A stretch of DNA of 52,155 nucleotides from Chloroflexota bacterium (lineage in GTDB: Bacteria > Chloroflexota > Dehalococcoidia > GIF9 > UBA5629): the NCBI GenBank assembly GCA_016865855.1, contig VGNX01000007.1, positions 1 to 52,155 of the forward strand, written 5' to 3'. The position numbers were made by a program, and so were the translations under genes. Positions within the stretch are counted from its first letter, which is position 1; every line of letters starts with the position of its first letter. Under the pieces are notes generated by a model that searched no databases, was not told the DNA's origin, and saw only the letters and a program-made list of their open reading frames with translations. Shown piece by piece: positions 50,771 to 52,155 of the stretch.

Positions 50771-51358
50771 ATGCCCATGACTATGCTTCGTGAGAAGTTA
50801 TTGAACGCTGTTTTGTATTTCGCCAAGAATACCAAGTATTGTAACACCACCAAAATATCTAAACTTCTTTACTTCCTAGATTTCGTGCATTTCAAAGAAA
50901 CAGGCTATCCGTCTATTGGCTTGAAATACTATAGTTTTGAACGTGGCCCTGTACCCAAGGATTTTTGGCTAGAAGTTAGGGATGGCAATGTACCCGAAGA
51001 CTTCAAAGACAAATTGCGGTTAATGCGCAAAACTGATGAATTTTCTCCTGGCTATAAGGAAACTGATTTTATAGCTATCGCTAGCCCTGATATGGATGTG
51101 TTTACTTCTAGAGAAAAGAAAATCTTGGAGAATCTGGCTTTTATATATAAAGAAGCAAGGGCTAATACAATATCAGAAGTTACCCATTTAGCAAATCAGC
51201 CGTGGGATATTACTAAGAAAAAGAAGGGTTTGAATAAAACTATAGATTATGTAGACAGTATTGATAGTCAATCCTCACTTGGCTTAGATGAGGCCACGGA
51301 CTCCATAAAAGACTTTGACGAAACTATAAGAAATTTACATCTTAAGCCGACTCGATAA
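50771..51358 (+). CDS. Panacea-domain (DUF4065/SocA-like) antitoxin
   Basis: 195-aa protein with the Panacea pattern: KISKLLYFLDFVHFKETGYPSIGLKYYSFERGPVP in residues 25-60, here quoted by its ends only as KISKLLYFLDF and YSFERGPVP, then the helical TSREKKILENLAFIYKEARA. Panacea domains neutralise many different toxins in two-gene systems. Start at ATG 50771 with GAGGTGG upstream. The next gene begins 9 bp after its stop, as expected for antitoxin followed by toxin. Confidence 0.82.
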   Translation: MPMTMLREKLLNAVLYFAKNTKYCNTTKISKLLYFLDFVHFKETGYPSIGLKYYSFERGPVPKDFWLEVRDGNVPEDFKDKLRLMRKTDEFSPGYKETDFIAIASPDMDVFTSREKKILENLAFIYKEARANTISEVTHLANQPWDITKKKKGLNKTIDYVDSIDSQSSLGLDEATDSIKDFDETIRNLHLKPTR

Positions 51359-51367
51359 CTTTTGGTT

Positions 51368-51778
51368 ATGGCTAAGGCGGGTGACGTTCTTTCCCACAAA
51401 GAATGGGTATTCGATGATGGGAGCCAAGCCCCCAAAAGATTAGTTGTTTTGAATACTCCCAGTGATATTGATACGCCTTGTCTTGTTTTAAAAACCACAT
51501 CTAACGACAAATGGTATGCGGGAGTCAAAGCTGGTTGCAACCAAAATAAGAAAGTTTTTTTCGTCTTAAAGGCCGACGAGCCGTGCTTTTCTCTTGATAC
51601 ATATATTCAATTACCTTCAATTTGGGAATTGACAACAAAAGAATTATTGGATGGTTGGGCCTCCAAAGTCATTATACCTGCGGGTTCAATCTCGGAACTT
51701 TGTTTAGCTCAACTCAAGAACTGTCTCAAACATTTCAGTGATGATATATCACGAAAACATCGTAAACTCATATTTTAA
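51368..51778 (+). CDS. Probable toxin of Panacea pair
   Basis: 136-aa protein. N-terminal KAGDVLSHKEWVF, then RLVVLNTPSD and PCLVLKTTSN resemble the small beta-barrel of PemK/MazF-like or related toxins (G-D-V start and strand order). Residues 40-90 hold two Cys and aromatic residues. Location directly after a Panacea gene is the main evidence for a toxin role; the molecular target is unknown. ATG 51368 chosen over TTG 51362. Confidence 0.65.
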   Translation: MAKAGDVLSHKEWVFDDGSQAPKRLVVLNTPSDIDTPCLVLKTTSNDKWYAGVKAGCNQNKKVFFVLKADEPCFSLDTYIQLPSIWELTTKELLDGWASKVIIPAGSISELCLAQLKNCLKHFSDDISRKHRKLIF

Positions 51779-51831
51779 TAGTTTTATACAGTTATTTTAA
51801 CGTCAATCTTTGGTTTTTGATTTTTAATATT

Positions 51832-52155
51832 ATGTGGTTTCTGGGCATAGACATCGGCTCGGCATACAGCAAGGGAGTCATAATCGGAGATTCCGAGCTT
51901 GCCGCTTACCACGTGATTCCTTCCGGAGCCAACTACCAGACAGCAGCCGAAACGATAAGGCAGGAGCTACTGAGACAACTTAATTTGAGCCAGGACGATA
52001 TAGCCGATACTGTAGCCACTGGCACTGGCGCCACTAACGTCCTTTTAGCCAGCCGGCAAGTCAGTGACATAGTTTGCACTGCCAGAGGTATAAACAGCGT
52101 CTTCCCCCAAGCTAGAACAGCTATCGAGGTGGCTGGACAATCCACCAAGGTAATA
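51832..52155 (+). CDS. Second activator ATPase (BcrA-like), right copy, runs off window
   Basis: Open for 108 codons to the last base. Identical to 49765-50078 from the GGC codon after the start region, but begins MWFLGIDIG instead of MTWFMGIDIG, with the start codon and leader supplied by the insert. It probably continues into the full gene outside the window, replacing the truncated left copy. Loop 1 is present; loop 2 reads VAGQSTK as in the left copy. Confidence 0.8.
   Translation, partial: MWFLGIDIGSAYSKGVIIGDSELAAYHVIPSGANYQTAAETIRQELLRQLNLSQDDIADTVATGTGATNVLLASRQVSDIVCTARGINSVFPQARTAIEVAGQSTKVI

Larger units (their letters stand above)
50106..51834. mobile_element. Insertion of about 1.7 kb with target-gene duplication
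   Basis: AT-rich insert between two copies of the ATPase gene 5' region; the copies are offset by exactly 2077 bp and identical over at least 314 bp. The insert holds a structured RNA candidate, several hairpins and a toxin-antitoxin pair, but no transposase or integrase. The arrangement equals single-crossover integration of a 2077-bp circle carrying a fragment of the gene. Confidence 0.7.

Noticed and set aside
50106-51834. Insertion sequence or integrative element with its own recombinase
   Set aside because: No transposase, integrase or relaxase frame occurs; the only genes are the Panacea pair. No terminal inverted repeats are visible at the junctions.
1-52155. CRISPR array from the many hairpin repeats
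   Set aside because: Repeats are dispersed singly between genes, vary in length and are not regularly spaced by unique spacers; no cas genes are present.

Overview
The window looks like one end of a contig from an anaerobic bacterium of roughly 50% GC. The best guess is a Dehalococcoidia-type Chloroflexota genome. The guess rests on gene content: Wood-Ljungdahl MetF/MetV with an MvhD-type electron-transfer subunit, an ATP-dependent benzoyl-CoA-reductase-like cluster, DsrE/TusA/DsrMK-like sulfur and redox genes, a RuBisCO-like protein, and many dispersed palindromic repeats. No rRNA or tRNA is present, so the taxonomy is inference. The first base lies inside a dispersed repeat and the last base lies inside a duplicated gene segment, as expected for assembly breakpoints.

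Layout. 0.2-1.5 kb: universal stress protein and an FmdB zinc ribbon. 1.7-4.8 kb, minus strand: ArsR, DsrE2-like, TusA, DsrM-like and DsrK/HdrD-like genes behind a palindromic operator candidate. 5.0-9.2 kb, plus strand: FGGY sugar kinase, RuBisCO-like protein and a saccharopine-dehydrogenase-like enzyme. 9.5-14.5 kb: nitroreductase, a 3-beta-HSD-like epimerase overlapping a steroid 5-alpha-reductase homologue, an ICMT/PEMT-like methyltransferase, an amidohydrolase and a small membrane protein. 14.7-25.5 kb: secreted alpha/beta hydrolase, site-2-protease homologue with a ruined active site, C69 peptidase, a GNAT gene split by a MITE-like element, glycerate 2-kinase, metallo-beta-lactamase-fold hydrolase, PIG-L deacetylase and a double GNAT. 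25.6-32.8 kb: NarL-type two-component pair, then GltD-FeS-MvhD fusion, MetV and MetF, then a double receiver protein. 33.4-34.8 kb: ECF sigma factor and putative membrane regulator, each behind the same promoter motif. 35.4-45.4 kb: TlyA methyltransferase, hydrolase, purF-purM-purH, then a tight four-gene group ending in a nicotinamidase/nicotinate phosphoribosyltransferase fusion. 46.0-52.2 kb: benzoyl-CoA-reductase-like genes, interrupted by an AT-rich insertion.

Most unusual region. From about 50106 to 51834 an insertion splits the second ATPase gene of the reductase cluster. It duplicates at least 314 identical bases of that gene with a period of 2077 bp, as if a 2.1-kb circle had integrated by a single crossover. 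The insert holds a two-domain, highly base-paired segment (50350-50514) that I cannot assign to a known RNA family, followed by a Panacea-domain antitoxin and its probable toxin. The right-hand copy of the ATPase gene stays open to the window end with a new start codon, so the insertion probably rebuilds its target.

Repeats. Four dispersed families occupy most intergenic space. R1 is a 150-bp MITE-like element with terminal inverted repeats; one copy sits in a GNAT gene with a 5-bp target duplication. R2 is a 60-bp element predicted to fold as a three-way junction, and its core lies inside R1. R3 is a REP-like family ending in TCATTGCGAG or TCATTCTGAG. R4 contains a hairpin with compensating changes between its two copies.
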